From assembly GCF_002976435.1 (NCBI RefSeq), contig NZ_PUGF01000003.1:62001-126000 (forward strand): DNA of 64,000 nt, given 5' to 3'. Both the position numbers and the translations under genes were made by a program. Below the pieces are notes generated by a model, which was not told the DNA's origin, searched no databases, and saw only the letters and a list, made by a program, of their open reading frames with translations. The DNA comes from Solimicrobium silvestre (lineage in GTDB: Bacteria > Pseudomonadota > Gammaproteobacteria > Burkholderiales > Burkholderiaceae_D). Shown here piece by piece: positions 9,110-18,732 of this stretch (its first letter is position 1; each line of letters starts with the position of its first letter).

Positions 9110-9622
9110 ATGAAACTGAACTATATTATTTTGATGATGGCGCTCGGCGTCCCCGCACTGCAGCCTTTTGAGGTTTTTGCCGCCAACAGTGCTTTGACTG
9201 CATTCCCATCCACATCGCTTCCCGACGTGGACGGACGGGCGCATAACTTTAACGAGTGGGGAGGGAAAATTCGCGTAGTCAATTTCTGGGCAACCTGGTG
9301 TGCGCCGTGTCGCAATGAGATTCCGCTTCTATCCGCTATAAGCCGGGAATGGCATGCAAAGGATGTAGAAGTTATTGGCGTAGCCATTGATGGATCTGAT
9401 GACGTACGTGCCTTTATCAATGAAGCCAAAATTGCTTATCCAGTCTTGTTAGCGGAGCAACAGGGACAAGGGTTGATGCAATCAGGCGGTAATGCAATGG
9501 GCGCCTTGCCATTTACGCTATTGCTAGACCGACGCGGCAATATCATCCAACGCCATGCGGGAGTTCTCGACGCCAGACTTTTGAAACAGTGGCTGGCGGA
9601 AGCCACGGCAAAGCCAAAGTAG
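9110..9622 (+). CDS. TlpA-like thiol:disulfide oxidoreductase
   Basis: A 170-residue exported thioredoxin-fold protein: signal peptide 1-25, then the motif WATWCAPC with active-site Cys64 and Cys67 and the downstream cis-Pro region (ALPFTLLLD). TlpA/ResA-type proteins reduce specific periplasmic disulfides, for example in cytochrome c or copper-site assembly. It is followed by a DUF1684 gene and tonB-exbB-exbD on the same strand, with the DsrE-like gene before it. That suggests it keeps thiols of a periplasmic uptake component reduced, but the client is not shown by the sequence. Confidence 0.85.
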   Translation: MKLNYIILMMALGVPALQPFEVFAANSALTAFPSTSLPDVDGRAHNFNEWGGKIRVVNFWATWCAPCRNEIPLLSAISREWHAKDVEVIGVAIDGSDDVRAFINEAKIAYPVLLAEQQGQGLMQSGGNAMGALPFTLLLDRRGNIIQRHAGVLDARLLKQWLAEATAKPK

Positions 9623-9682
9623 ACCAGCGATAAAACATTCGCCGGTATTTTGAAACCATTTATTTACATTAGGGAGCATATC

Positions 9683-10621
9683 TTGAAAATTATTCCATCA
9701 TCTCTGATTTCGGCGCTTGTAATCGGGCTGACACTGTGCGCATCAACTTGCGCGGCTCCGGGGGACAACTACATCACTTCGCTAGACGCATGGCGTAAGC
9801 AGGCCGACGAAAAAATTCGCTCAGAAGATGGCCCGCTATCGGCAATCGGGCTGTATTGGCTTCATGACGGCATCAATAAAGTTGGCGCATATCCGAGCAA
9901 CGAAGTAGTGCTGCCGTCTAGCTTGGCGCCCACGAAGGCAGGCATTATTAAAGTGGATGGCCCAACAGTCACCTTTGATACGGTCGACAACGTGGTTGTA
10001 GCAGTTGACGGGCAAGACACCAAACACGTTACATTGCAAAAAGACGGAAAAATTGACCAGAACAATTTTAAACTTGGTCGCCTCAAATTTTCCTTCGTCA
10101 ACCGCGAACTCGGATTAGCAATCAGAGTTACCGATCCAAACAATGCGGCACGACGGGATTTCCCTGGGCAGCAATGGTTTCCGGCCGATGAGAGTTGGGT
10201 GCTAGAAGGGCATTTCGTACCATTCGACGCTCCTAAGACCTTGGTCTATGAAGCAGCCACCGGAGGCACGCGTACCGGTATTAGCCCCGGTTATGTAAGC
10301 TTCAACCATGACGGGCACGAATATCGACTCGAGGTTCAAAAAACCTCAGAGACCAGCTATCTGGCATTCTTTTTTGATGCATCCACCGGCAAAGCAACGT
10401 ATGCAGGTGGACGCGTAGTACCGATCGAAAAGCTGACCGGAGACCTTGTCAAACTTGACTTCAACAAGGCGTTCAACATGCCGTGTGCCGTGTCCGCTTT
10501 TTTCAATTGCCAGATCGCTCCGCAACAAAATCATCTGACGGCACTTGAGATACCTGCCGGTGAAAAAAAGCCATTGGTCAGAGTACAGCGTGTTGCCAGT
10601 GCGCCTGACTACATCAAATAG
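9683..10621 (+). CDS. DUF1684-family exported protein
   Basis: A 312-residue product with a signal peptide and DUF1684 features: an N-terminal WRKQADEKI and AIGLYWLHDG segment and a C-terminal CAVSAFFNCQIAPQQNHLTA followed by the AGEK-type motif (PAGEKKP). I chose the TTG at 9683 because AGGGAG lies at 9671-9676 and a signal peptide starts there; the upstream TTG at 9650 has no ribosome site. The family has no established biochemical role. It sits between the TlpA gene and tonB, 33 bases before tonB, so it is very probably part of this TonB operon. Confidence 0.82.
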   Translation: MKIIPSSLISALVIGLTLCASTCAAPGDNYITSLDAWRKQADEKIRSEDGPLSAIGLYWLHDGINKVGAYPSNEVVLPSSLAPTKAGIIKVDGPTVTFDTVDNVVVAVDGQDTKHVTLQKDGKIDQNNFKLGRLKFSFVNRELGLAIRVTDPNNAARRDFPGQQWFPADESWVLEGHFVPFDAPKTLVYEAATGGTRTGISPGYVSFNHDGHEYRLEVQKTSETSYLAFFFDASTGKATYAGGRVVPIEKLTGDLVKLDFNKAFNMPCAVSAFFNCQIAPQQNHLTALEIPAGEKKPLVRVQRVASAPDYIK

Positions 10622-10654
10622 CGCCAAGTAACTAGCAATCAATCAGGAGGAGTT

Positions 10655-11440
10655 ATGACTACAATGACTTTTGCAAGCATTCATGGCGCACCACGCCGTG
10701 CTGCGGCTCGCAGAATTTATACTACTGCGCAGCGTTTCGAATCGACATCGACTCCTCCTGCAGCAGCAGTCGCGGTTATTGGCAACGTAACTGATGCCAA
10801 GCGATCACGCGATCAAATCGGCTTAATAGCAACCGTTGGTATCGTGATTGCTCTGCATGCGGCAATCATTACCATCGTCAATCAGTCGGTGGAAACTGCG
10901 CCAATTCCAAGCAAAGCGTCCATGCTTGCCGTTGATATTGCTCCTCCACCACCACCGCCGCCGATAATAAAACCAAAACCGTTACCGCAAATTGCCGCGG
11001 TAAAACCAGTAACTCGGCAACCGTCCACCTCGGTGCCCACAGTGCCGAGCGTAACCGAAACGCCAGCACCATCTGCGGAAACCGTCCAAGTGGCAGTAGC
11101 AACACCCTCAGTACCTGCACCTGCCCCGACGCTCGCACCTGCACCTGCGCCAGAACCTGTTACCGAGCCGCGTGGTTACGCTGGTTACCTGAACAATCCC
11201 GCGCCGAGTTATCCGTTAGCGGCACAAAAGCACGGTTTACAGGGCAAAGTCATACTCAAAATTCATGTTCTTACCAACGGTCAGCCTGACAATATCAGCG
11301 TCGCTAAATCGAGCGGCTATGCCATTCTCGACGAAGCTGCCGTCAAGGCAGTTACTGCATGGATTTTCGAACCGGCCAAGCGTGGGCAAAAACCTATCGA
11401 TGGTTGGGTCAACGTGCCAATCAATTTTAATCTCTCCTAA
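10655..11440 (+). CDS. tonB: TonB energy transducer
   Basis: The 261-residue protein has a cytoplasmic N-terminus, one membrane anchor at about 56-75 with the expected His (IALHAAI), a Pro-rich periplasmic spacer (about 90-155, PPPPPPP and PAPAPTLAPAPAPEP) and a C-terminal TonB domain (about 170-260, YPLAAQKHGLQGKV...AILDEAAVKAV). GGAGGAG precedes the ATG. TonB spans the periplasm and passes inner-membrane proton-motive force to outer-membrane receptors. It is followed by exbB and exbD, so a complete energising unit is present next to the divergent receptor gene. The 55-residue cytoplasmic leader is longer than usual. Confidence 0.93.
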   Translation: MTTMTFASIHGAPRRAAARRIYTTAQRFESTSTPPAAAVAVIGNVTDAKRSRDQIGLIATVGIVIALHAAIITIVNQSVETAPIPSKASMLAVDIAPPPPPPPIIKPKPLPQIAAVKPVTRQPSTSVPTVPSVTETPAPSAETVQVAVATPSVPAPAPTLAPAPAPEPVTEPRGYAGYLNNPAPSYPLAAQKHGLQGKVILKIHVLTNGQPDNISVAKSSGYAILDEAAVKAVTAWIFEPAKRGQKPIDGWVNVPINFNLS

Positions 11441-11455
11441 ATTTCATCACACACC

Positions 11456-12178
11456 ATGACAGATCTCTATTTAAATCTCATCGCCCAAGGCGCGATATAT
11501 GCGTTGGTTTTATTTTCTATCATTACCTGGATTTTGATCTTTACCAAAGGCGTTCAGCACTGGCGACTGGCACGCCATAATCGCACTTTCTCCAAACAAT
11601 TCTGGAGTGCCAGCAGTCTCGATGCTGCCGCTGCGCTCACTGAAATCGCCAGTCCGAAATCAAGGCTGGCTAGTGTCGGCTTCAACGCTTTGTTCGTCAA
11701 TGAAGGTGGCAGCGTCAGTCACGATCTGGAACATAGTTGGGATAGGCAGGAATTGCTGGAGCGTCATCTACGGCAACAAATTCAAAAAGAATATCAATCG
11801 CTAGAAAGCGGTTTGGCAGTACTTGCATCGATAGGCAGCACGGCACCGTTTGTTGGCCTGTTCGGAACGGTGTTCGGCATTATCCATGCACTGAGTGCAA
11901 TCGGCAAAAATGCTTCGGCCAGCATTGATGTGGTGGCAGGCCCAATCGGCGAGGCGCTGGTGGCGACCGGTGTAGGTATCGCGGTCGCAGTCCCTGCGGT
12001 TCTTGCCTACAATTTCTACGTCCGCCGACTGAAGGTCACTGCTGCGGATCTGGATAACTACGCGACCGATTTCGTTAATTTGGCACAGAAAAATGGCTTC
12101 CGAGTTGCCAGAAATTCGGCACGCAGTACGCAGACAAAAGTGCAGGGAATTGCCAGCATTGAAGGAGCGTTCGCATAA
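11456..12178 (+). CDS. exbB: ExbB, TonB-system proton channel subunit
   Basis: A 240-residue MotA/TolQ/ExbB-family protein with three membrane segments: an N-terminal one (ALVLFSIITWILIFTKG), and two near the C-terminus around VLASIGSTAPFVGLFGTVFGI and GVGIAVAVPAVLAYNFYV. The GLFGTVFGI signature is the conserved family core. ExbB forms the pentameric proton channel around ExbD that energises TonB. The stop overlaps the exbD start by one base (TAATG). Confidence 0.93.
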   Translation: MTDLYLNLIAQGAIYALVLFSIITWILIFTKGVQHWRLARHNRTFSKQFWSASSLDAAAALTEIASPKSRLASVGFNALFVNEGGSVSHDLEHSWDRQELLERHLRQQIQKEYQSLESGLAVLASIGSTAPFVGLFGTVFGIIHALSAIGKNASASIDVVAGPIGEALVATGVGIAVAVPAVLAYNFYVRRLKVTAADLDNYATDFVNLAQKNGFRVARNSARSTQTKVQGIASIEGAFA

Positions 12179-12588
12179 TGGCATTTTCTACTGGAAATAA
12201 TAGCGCCGAAGTTCTCAGCGAAATCAACATCACGCCGCTGGTTGATGTGATGTTGGTGTTACTGGTTACCTTCATCATCACAGCTCCGTTACTCAATAAC
12301 GCGGTGCACATCAATCTTCCGAAGACAGCTACCACCGCGCCACCAAACGATATAAAACCGGTAACGGTGAGTATTGACGGTAGCAACCATGTATTCATCG
12401 ACAAGCGCGAAGTGAACCTGACAGCGCTTGAATTTGAATTGCACGAGCTAGTTGCTCACAATCCCGATCTGAGTCTGAGTCTACAAGCTGATGAGGGCGT
12501 CCCATATCGATCAGTCGCGAAAGTCATTACGAATATCCAGCGCGCCGGAATCAGCAAGCTATCCGTATTGACTGCAACAGGAGGCTAG
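12178..12588 (+). CDS. exbD: ExbD, TonB-system proton channel subunit
   Basis: A 136-residue ExbD/TolR protein. It has the conserved INITPLVDVMLVLLVTFIIT segment, which contains the membrane-embedded Asp that carries protons, and a periplasmic C-terminal domain. It is translationally coupled to exbB and closes the tonB-exbB-exbD operon. Length and motifs are normal for the family. Confidence 0.93.
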   Translation: MAFSTGNNSAEVLSEINITPLVDVMLVLLVTFIITAPLLNNAVHINLPKTATTAPPNDIKPVTVSIDGSNHVFIDKREVNLTALEFELHELVAHNPDLSLSLQADEGVPYRSVAKVITNIQRAGISKLSVLTATGG

Positions 12589-12694
12589 TAATTATTTAAA
12601 ATTACTTGGGTGCTTAGTAGAGTGATGATTCAGGAAACTATCAATAATCTTTGTATAGCAAAATCAGGATAGGGATAGGGATAAGCATCAGCCA

Positions 12695-13660
12695 CTAAGC
12701 ATTGGTTGCGCCAACATTTAAAGCGCGCATCGTATTCAAATGACGATCTGCAATGCCCTGTTTGAATTCTCTGGAAATGCGAGGATCATTCAATACGTCA
12801 GTCCAAAATTGATTAGCCATTTCATAGCACCGTTGCAGATGTATCAATTCAAGTCTGGCGCCCAAATTAGGCACCCACTCGCGTTCGACAATTTCGCCGT
12901 GCGCATTTGGTCGATATAGCATCGGCAGCATGTCATACACATCAAGCAACTGGTGACGTCCATTGAACGTCCACGCCAGAGCGATGTTTCCATGATGCTT
13001 GTCGGTGTTACCAATGAGTGTGCCGTAAAGGTCAAGAATTTCAACTGTCTCTATGTCCTTCTCGGAAAGATGTCCAAGACGGCCAAGCTCACGGGAAACC
13101 GTAGTCCAGTTTTGATCCAACATGCCAAGATCGCCGTCTAGTGCAGAGAAGGTCGCCATTGGGCGTCGCCCTCTCAGCCCGACTCTGTCGAATCGGACCA
13201 CCTCCAAGAACACACGTCCTCCGGCTTCAATGAGTGAAGTTTTTGCTGCAGCAATTTGGTTGCGCGCAAGGACCTCAAGCGCCAAGTGTTCGCAGATAAG
13301 TAAGTCGCCCCAACGACGACCGTTTAGCGTGTCAACTTTAGGGGAAAATTTGACGATGACATGTTCGAATAATTCGTGTTCACCACTACGCTGAATCACT
13401 GCGGTAAACTTCGGCTGCTCGCCGCCGGCAGAGGAACCGGGTGATTCTCCTTGCATGGCATGTTCTGCCATTTCGGGATACCGAACAGCGCGTTCAACGT
13501 CAGGTATGAGCAACTCCAGTACCTTGGCTATATCTGAGAGATACCTGGCATACGACTCGTTCCCAAATATGAATTGGATAGTGAATAGATTTATGAATGA
13601 TAAAATAACAGCATGATTGAAACGTCGCGGCAATGTTATTAGCTCAGGCTTAAAACGCAA
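12695..13660 (-). pseudogene. HipA-like (YjjJ-type) kinase, probably 5'-truncated
   Basis: From about residue 60 on the product matches HipA-family kinases: the SSAGGEQPKF ATP-binding loop, the catalytic loop GNTDKHHGN and the metal-binding VYDMLPMLY segment, all apparently intact. YjjJ-type relatives have about 440 residues with an N-terminal winged-helix part; here only 321 codons are open. The first 35 residues look non-homologous, the only starts are TTG or late ATGs without a ribosome site, and upstream sequence shows no continuation. I therefore read it as a relic lacking its DNA-binding N-terminus; a functional short kinase is the alternative. No HipB-like antitoxin gene is adjacent. 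Confidence 0.6.
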
Positions 13661-13851
13661 TTAGGCGCAACAAATATTGCACATGAGGAATTAATCTATC
13701 CTTACTAATTTCTGCAAAAGAATTCAAAACGTTTCCCAAGACTACCTATTAAACCGCAATGACCTGCGCTGGTCAGGCAACCTTTCTATCATCACTTCAC
13801 AGGTATTTCGGCATACAGGCTGACTAAATCAACATATCTGAAGGAGAACAT

Positions 13852-14034
13852 ATGAGTGAAGATGTACTGGATGTGGAAACCATCGATGCCTGCAAAATGG
13901 GTATTGGCGCACAAGCTTTGATCAGCAGCAGCACCAATGCGCCGACTATCATGAACGCTGAAAGAGCCGTAGGCGTAGTCATGCCAGCCACCCAGTACTA
14001 CTCAAACTGCGTCGATAATTTGGAGAAATCATGA
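13852..14034 (+). CDS. Small protein of 60 residues, coupled to coniferyl aldehyde dehydrogenase
   Basis: A perfect ribosome site (AAGGAG, seven bases before ATG) and a 4-base ATGA overlap with the dehydrogenase gene argue that this short ORF is translated. The product is neutral to acidic with two Cys (DACKMG and YSNCVD), no signal peptide and no membrane segment. I do not recognise the family. It could be a leader peptide that controls dehydrogenase translation, a small partner protein, or the remnant of a larger enzyme. Confidence 0.5.
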   Translation: MSEDVLDVETIDACKMGIGAQALISSSTNAPTIMNAERAVGVVMPATQYYSNCVDNLEKS

Positions 14035-15503
14035 ACGACACCATTCACAAATTAACGACAATTTTTGCCTTGCAAAAAGACGCTTGCTTAGCCACGCCGT
14101 ATCCCCAAGAGGCTCAGCGCAAGAACAATCTCAAGGCGTTGCGCATTGCGTTACTGCGCTACCAAGATCAATTGACAACGGCAATGAGCGAAGATTTTGG
14201 GCGTCGTTCGGAATTTGAATGCAAAATGGTCGACGTTTTAGCACCGGCTTTGCAGGTCGACCATGCGCTGACCAATCTACGGCGTTGGATGAAACCGCAA
14301 CGACGCAAAACGGACTGGCTATTTATTACCAATAGCGCCAAAGTAGTTTATCAACCCAAGGGCGTTGTTGGTGTGATTGCGGCCTGGAATTTTCCTGTGA
14401 TTGAGGCGGTGGGTCCGCTCATTACGGCACTAGCTGCCGGCAACCGTGTGATGATCAAAATGTCGGAATTCTCACCGCGATGCACAGAGGTTTTGCGTCA
14501 CATGTTAGCGGAAATTTTTCACGAAGATCAGGTTGCGGTTTTTGGTGGTGGCGTTGAAATAGGCCAAGCATTTTCCAATCTGGCGTTAGACCACATTGTC
14601 TTTACCGGATCGCCCGCCATCGGTAAAGAAATCATGCGTGCCGCAGCAAATAATCTGACGCCAGTGACACTGGAGTTGGGTGGTAAGTCGCCGGCAGTCG
14701 TCGCGGATTCCGCTTCAATCACTGCCGCCGCCCAATCAATTGCACACGGCAAGGCGTTCAACAGCGGTCAGGCATGTGTTGCCCCTGATTACGCGCTCGT
14801 ACCTAGAGGCCAGATCGACGAATTTGTTTCTGCCGTTGTGACCGCGTTTAAACACATGTATCCCGACCCCGTAACTGATCTGCAGTACACCAGCATGGCT
14901 TCCGAACGGCATGCGGACAGAGTGCGGGAATTATTGGACGATGCAGTTGCCAAGGGTGCCACAGTAATACCCTGCGGCGTAGGCAATGGCGGACGTATCG
15001 TTCCACTGCAAGTTGTGACCGGTGTAACGGACGATATGCGCATCATGCAAGAGGAACTATTTAATCCCATTTTGCCTGTAATAGCCTACGATTTAATGGA
15101 AGAAGCGATCCACTACGTAACCTCTCGCCCACGCCCCTTGGCTTTGTATTATTACGGTCGAGACCGCGTCGAGGCAACGCGATGGACGCGTGATGTTCAC
15201 TCTGGTGGCATGACGATAAATGACTGGGCATGGCATGTATTTCAATGTGATTTGCCTTTTGGTGGCAGCGGCAATTCCGGGATCGGAAGTTGGCGTGGCC
15301 CGGAAGGGTTTCGGGCGTTGTCACACGCTAAGGCCGTGTTCACCGAACAACGCTGGTTTCCAGCGAGTTTTTTTCGCCCGCCCTACGGAAACCTGATTCA
15401 GCAAATGTCACTGAAAATTTTTCTAGGCGATGCCGATTCGTCCTTGGCAGAACACAATCCAGACATCATGGATCAGACGACTTATGCAACGAAAACAGAA
15501 TGA
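14031..15503 (+). CDS. calB: Coniferyl aldehyde dehydrogenase-type NAD(P)+ ALDH
   Basis: The 490-residue protein has a full aldehyde dehydrogenase fold: cofactor loop IAAWNFPV (about 116-123), FTGSPAIGKEI, catalytic Glu215 in ELGGKSP and nucleophile Cys249 in FNSGQACVAPDY. The GQACVAPDY variant and the C-terminal region with HVFQCDLPFGG are typical of the coniferyl-aldehyde dehydrogenase subfamily, which oxidises coniferyl aldehyde and also aliphatic aldehydes to acids. Its real substrate here is not shown by context. It is coupled to the preceding 60-residue peptide. Confidence 0.85.
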   Translation: MNDTIHKLTTIFALQKDACLATPYPQEAQRKNNLKALRIALLRYQDQLTTAMSEDFGRRSEFECKMVDVLAPALQVDHALTNLRRWMKPQRRKTDWLFITNSAKVVYQPKGVVGVIAAWNFPVIEAVGPLITALAAGNRVMIKMSEFSPRCTEVLRHMLAEIFHEDQVAVFGGGVEIGQAFSNLALDHIVFTGSPAIGKEIMRAAANNLTPVTLELGGKSPAVVADSASITAAAQSIAHGKAFNSGQACVAPDYALVPRGQIDEFVSAVVTAFKHMYPDPVTDLQYTSMASERHADRVRELLDDAVAKGATVIPCGVGNGGRIVPLQVVTGVTDDMRIMQEELFNPILPVIAYDLMEEAIHYVTSRPRPLALYYYGRDRVEATRWTRDVHSGGMTINDWAWHVFQCDLPFGGSGNSGIGSWRGPEGFRALSHAKAVFTEQRWFPASFFRPPYGNLIQQMSLKIFLGDADSSLAEHNPDIMDQTTYATKTE

Positions 15504-15820
15504 AATTTGCAATTCATTTTCTGTAGCCAATCCAACTACATATTCAAACTTATTACGCTATTGAATCAAGCTGATCCAAAAAACTGTTGGGTGAGAACCT
15601 GAGCCAACTTACCTACAACGTCGAGAGAATTATTGAAAAAAGAAGCCATTTCTTTGAGTATTCTCTCAATCAAAAATTAATGAACTTGAGTCGTTTTTAG
15701 ATTTGACAAGCGCTATGCAAGGGTATCAAATGACTCTGGTGTTGCCAGGCTGCACCGCTGACGGATCGCTTATGAAAATTTCAAGGAAAATTACTACCGG
15801 CATTGCGCATCGCATAAATC
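15504..15820. other. Intergenic region before the diguanylate cyclase
   Basis: This 317-base stretch holds no recognisable gene. A short plus-strand frame around 15600-15700 looks mildly protein-like but lacks a start and homology that I can name; it may be a relic. Confidence 0.35.
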
Positions 15821-17599
15821 ATGAAAATTTTCCAATTATTGCTCGCACCCGCCGTGGCATTAATGGGGCGCCTGCGTTACCCCTATAAATTCGCCACGAT
15901 CGGCTTATTGGGTGTTGTCGCCATCGTCTACCTGTTTCTGGTTCTGACGTCGCACTTGCAAGCTTCGATGGATACCGGGCATCGCGAACAACTTGGCGTG
16001 ATGCTCGACAAGCCTTTATTGAGTCTGGTGCAAACGATCCAGCAGCACAGAAGCTTGTCCGTCGCCTTGCTCGGCGGAGTAAAGAGCCTGACGGAAAAGC
16101 GCATAAACAAGGCAACTGAGATTCATGAGGTAATCACTGCGGTCGATCAAGTCGTGGTCGCGCACGGAGCGGAATTAAATGTTTTAACGGATTGGCAATT
16201 GGCAAAGGCACATTGGGAAAACATCCAAGCGAACGGCCTTCAAATGAGCGCCCGAACCAATCGCGATACGCACACGGCGGTGATCAAGGAATTGCTCTCG
16301 ATGGTTGCCAGAATAGGAGACAACAGCTTCCTGGTTCTAGATCCCAACGCCAATAGCTACTACTTGATGGATGCCGCTACCAACAAGCTTCCGGCAGCGT
16401 TGGAAATTGTCTCTCAGCTCCGCGCTCACGGTGCAGAAGTACTCGCTACGAAGTCTTTGGATGAAACAGGGCGCGTCGAATTTGTTGGAGAGGTTGCCGT
16501 ACTGCGTTCCAAGCTTGAAGAACTGGACGCTGCCTTGCAAAGAGTCGCCGCGTCCAACCCCAAGGTTGCGCCACGCATTAATCAATTCTTGCCCCCGTTT
16601 CACGCTTCAATCAATGATGTGCTGAAAATAGTTACCGACGACATTCTAAGCGCCAGATTTACGGCGGATACCGAACAATTTATCGAGAAAACAACGACTG
16701 CAATTGATCGCGGCTATGCCCAGTCTCAAGAATTATTATTACCGGTGTTACATGAATTATTAGAGACACGGATCAAACAAATGCAACACCAGTACTTTGA
16801 GAGCGCCATATTGGCTGGCCCGGCTTTCTTGATGCTCTTCATTTACCTCGCCACTGGCGCGTATCTGGCCGTCATGTCCTCAATAGAATCGCTACGAGAA
16901 GGTGCCGACCGAATGGCCGAAGGAGATCTCATTACGCCGATTGCACTAGCAACGAAAGACGAACTTCGACACGTAGCCGTTAGCTTCAACCACATGAGCG
17001 AGCAGCTCGCACGCCGCATCAAAGACGCACAGCAACACTCAACGGAACTGGAGGCACTCAATTTGATGCTGAAATCGTTGAGCGCCACAGACGGCCTGAC
17101 TGGCATTTCAAACCGCAGACACTTTGATGAGGCGCTCGCGACGGAGTGGCAACGCGCAGCGCGGCTCAAACAGCCCATAACATTAGGGATGCTGGATGTG
17201 GACTGGTTCAAGAAATACAACGACCAATATGGTCATCTGCTCGGAGATGAGTGCTTACAGCGTATTGCGAAAGTTTTAGCGAATAGCATTGCTCGTACCG
17301 GCGATGTTGTTGCACGCTACGGTGGCGAGGAGTTTGCTTTCATCGCATTAAATTGCGATAGTAAGCAATCGCAGTTAATTGCGAATAATATTATCAAGGC
17401 AGTAGAGGCATTGTGGCTACCGCACCAGATGTCGGAATTCGGCCATGTAACGGTTAGTATTGGCGTCGCCTCCATTATTCCGAAGGCCGGCGATGCAGCC
17501 CATACGCTACTGAAAGCCGCCGATGATGCCTTGTACACGGCAAAGGAATCGGGGCGTAATCGTATCGTAATTGCATCGTTTGATTCAACACCAGAGTAA
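15821..17599 (+). CDS. Membrane diguanylate cyclase (HAMP-GGDEF)
   Basis: A 592-residue protein with a transmembrane helix near residues 24-45, a large helical periplasmic sensor region (about 46-325), a second membrane helix (about 330-350), a HAMP linker (EGADRMAEGDL) and a C-terminal GGDEF domain. The active site is GGEEF at about 501-505. RTGD five residues upstream matches the RxxD inhibitory c-di-GMP site. It should therefore make c-di-GMP under product inhibition in response to a periplasmic signal. It stands alone. Confidence 0.9.
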   Translation: MKIFQLLLAPAVALMGRLRYPYKFATIGLLGVVAIVYLFLVLTSHLQASMDTGHREQLGVMLDKPLLSLVQTIQQHRSLSVALLGGVKSLTEKRINKATEIHEVITAVDQVVVAHGAELNVLTDWQLAKAHWENIQANGLQMSARTNRDTHTAVIKELLSMVARIGDNSFLVLDPNANSYYLMDAATNKLPAALEIVSQLRAHGAEVLATKSLDETGRVEFVGEVAVLRSKLEELDAALQRVAASNPKVAPRINQFLPPFHASINDVLKIVTDDILSARFTADTEQFIEKTTTAIDRGYAQSQELLLPVLHELLETRIKQMQHQYFESAILAGPAFLMLFIYLATGAYLAVMSSIESLREGADRMAEGDLITPIALATKDELRHVAVSFNHMSEQLARRIKDAQQHSTELEALNLMLKSLSATDGLTGISNRRHFDEALATEWQRAARLKQPITLGMLDVDWFKKYNDQYGHLLGDECLQRIAKVLANSIARTGDVVARYGGEEFAFIALNCDSKQSQLIANNIIKAVEALWLPHQMSEFGHVTVSIGVASIIPKAGDAAHTLLKAADDALYTAKESGRNRIVIASFDSTPE

Positions 17600-17685
17600 C
17601 CCAGAAATTGCCATCGACAGCATCACGCATTTGCGTCGATTCTTTGAGTTTTTGTTCAACCCAGCACAACCTAAGGAGAATGATT

Positions 17686-18453
17686 ATGACAAGTAATTTT
17701 ATTTGGTATGAGCTTTTAACAACAGATATTGATGCGGCAGCAAAATTTTATAGCCATGTGGTCGGTTGGAAAGTCGTAGATTCAGGCCAGTCAGAAATGG
17801 ACTATCGCATTTGGATGGCGAAAGAAGACGGCATTGGCGGACTGATGTCCATTCCCGCTGAAGCAGCCTCGAGTGGAATGAAGTCTTGCTGGTTTGGTTA
17901 TATTAACGTACCTGATACAGACAAAGCAGTCGCCGAAATCATCGCAGCGGGTGGACAAGTGCAATGGCCCGCAACGGATATTCCCAATGTTGGCCGTATA
18001 GCACGAATGTCTGATCCGCAAGGCGCGGGGTTTTATGTCATGACACCCTTAGGCACAGGCAAGAGCGTAGCTTATGCTGAAGGCGTACCTGGTCATTGCA
18101 GCTGGAACGAACTTCGCACTAGCGATGGCGCAGCAGGACTAAAGTTTTATTCCAAACAGTTTGGCTGGACGAACATCAGCAACATGGACATGGGACCGAT
18201 GGGTACCTATCACGTTTTTAGCGCAAATACTGAAGGGGATATTGGCGGAGTAATGACGATGTCGCCTGAATGCCATAGCCCTTCCTGGCTCTATTATTTT
18301 TGCGTTGACAACATTGATGCCGCCATGGCGCGAGTGGTTAGTGCCGGCGGTGTTGTTACCAATGGTCCGCACCAAGTACCTGGTGGCGGCTGGATTATTC
18401 AGGGCGTTGATCCACAAGCTTGCAAGTTTGCACTCGTTGGGCCGAAGGTTTAA
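17686..18453 (+). CDS. VOC-superfamily (glyoxalase-like) double-domain protein
   Basis: From the ATG at 17686, which has AAGGAGAA upstream, the 255-residue product holds two VOC (vicinal oxygen chelate) modules: residues 1-120 (FIWYELLTTDIDAAAKFYSHVVGW) is one and about 130-255 (CSWNELRTSDGAAGLKFYSKQFGW) is the other. Longer reading from 17608 adds 26 residues without a ribosome site and is unlikely. VOC proteins include dioxygenases, glyoxalases and resistance proteins; this two-domain type is usually annotated as a glyoxalase-like protein without a known substrate. A strong terminator follows. Confidence 0.8.
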   Translation: MTSNFIWYELLTTDIDAAAKFYSHVVGWKVVDSGQSEMDYRIWMAKEDGIGGLMSIPAEAASSGMKSCWFGYINVPDTDKAVAEIIAAGGQVQWPATDIPNVGRIARMSDPQGAGFYVMTPLGTGKSVAYAEGVPGHCSWNELRTSDGAAGLKFYSKQFGWTNISNMDMGPMGTYHVFSANTEGDIGGVMTMSPECHSPSWLYYFCVDNIDAAMARVVSAGGVVTNGPHQVPGGGWIIQGVDPQACKFALVGPKV

Positions 18454-18500
18454 GTATGTCAATCACCGCACATTGGTGACGTGATGCACATAGGTTCCGA

Positions 18501-18523
18501 GGGGGGATCTCCCCCCTTTTTTT
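18501..18523 (+). terminator. Rho-independent terminator after the VOC gene
   Basis: GGGGGG (18501-18506) and CCCCCC (18511-18516) close a four-base loop, followed by seven T. Confidence 0.85.
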
Positions 18524-18732
18524 AATCACATGAAACAAAAATATGGCATTAATAAAAACGCATTTTTAAAGCTATCATTCAGGAAAATTTGATTGCAATA
18601 AAGTGTTCTAAATTACTCAAAATTATTCGCCTACTTTATAGTTTTTTAATACCGCATTAAATTAATTATAGAAAGTTTTTACAGCAATCTCATTAACCTA
18701 GATTCATAGTTTTTAACATTGGGAAAACAACT

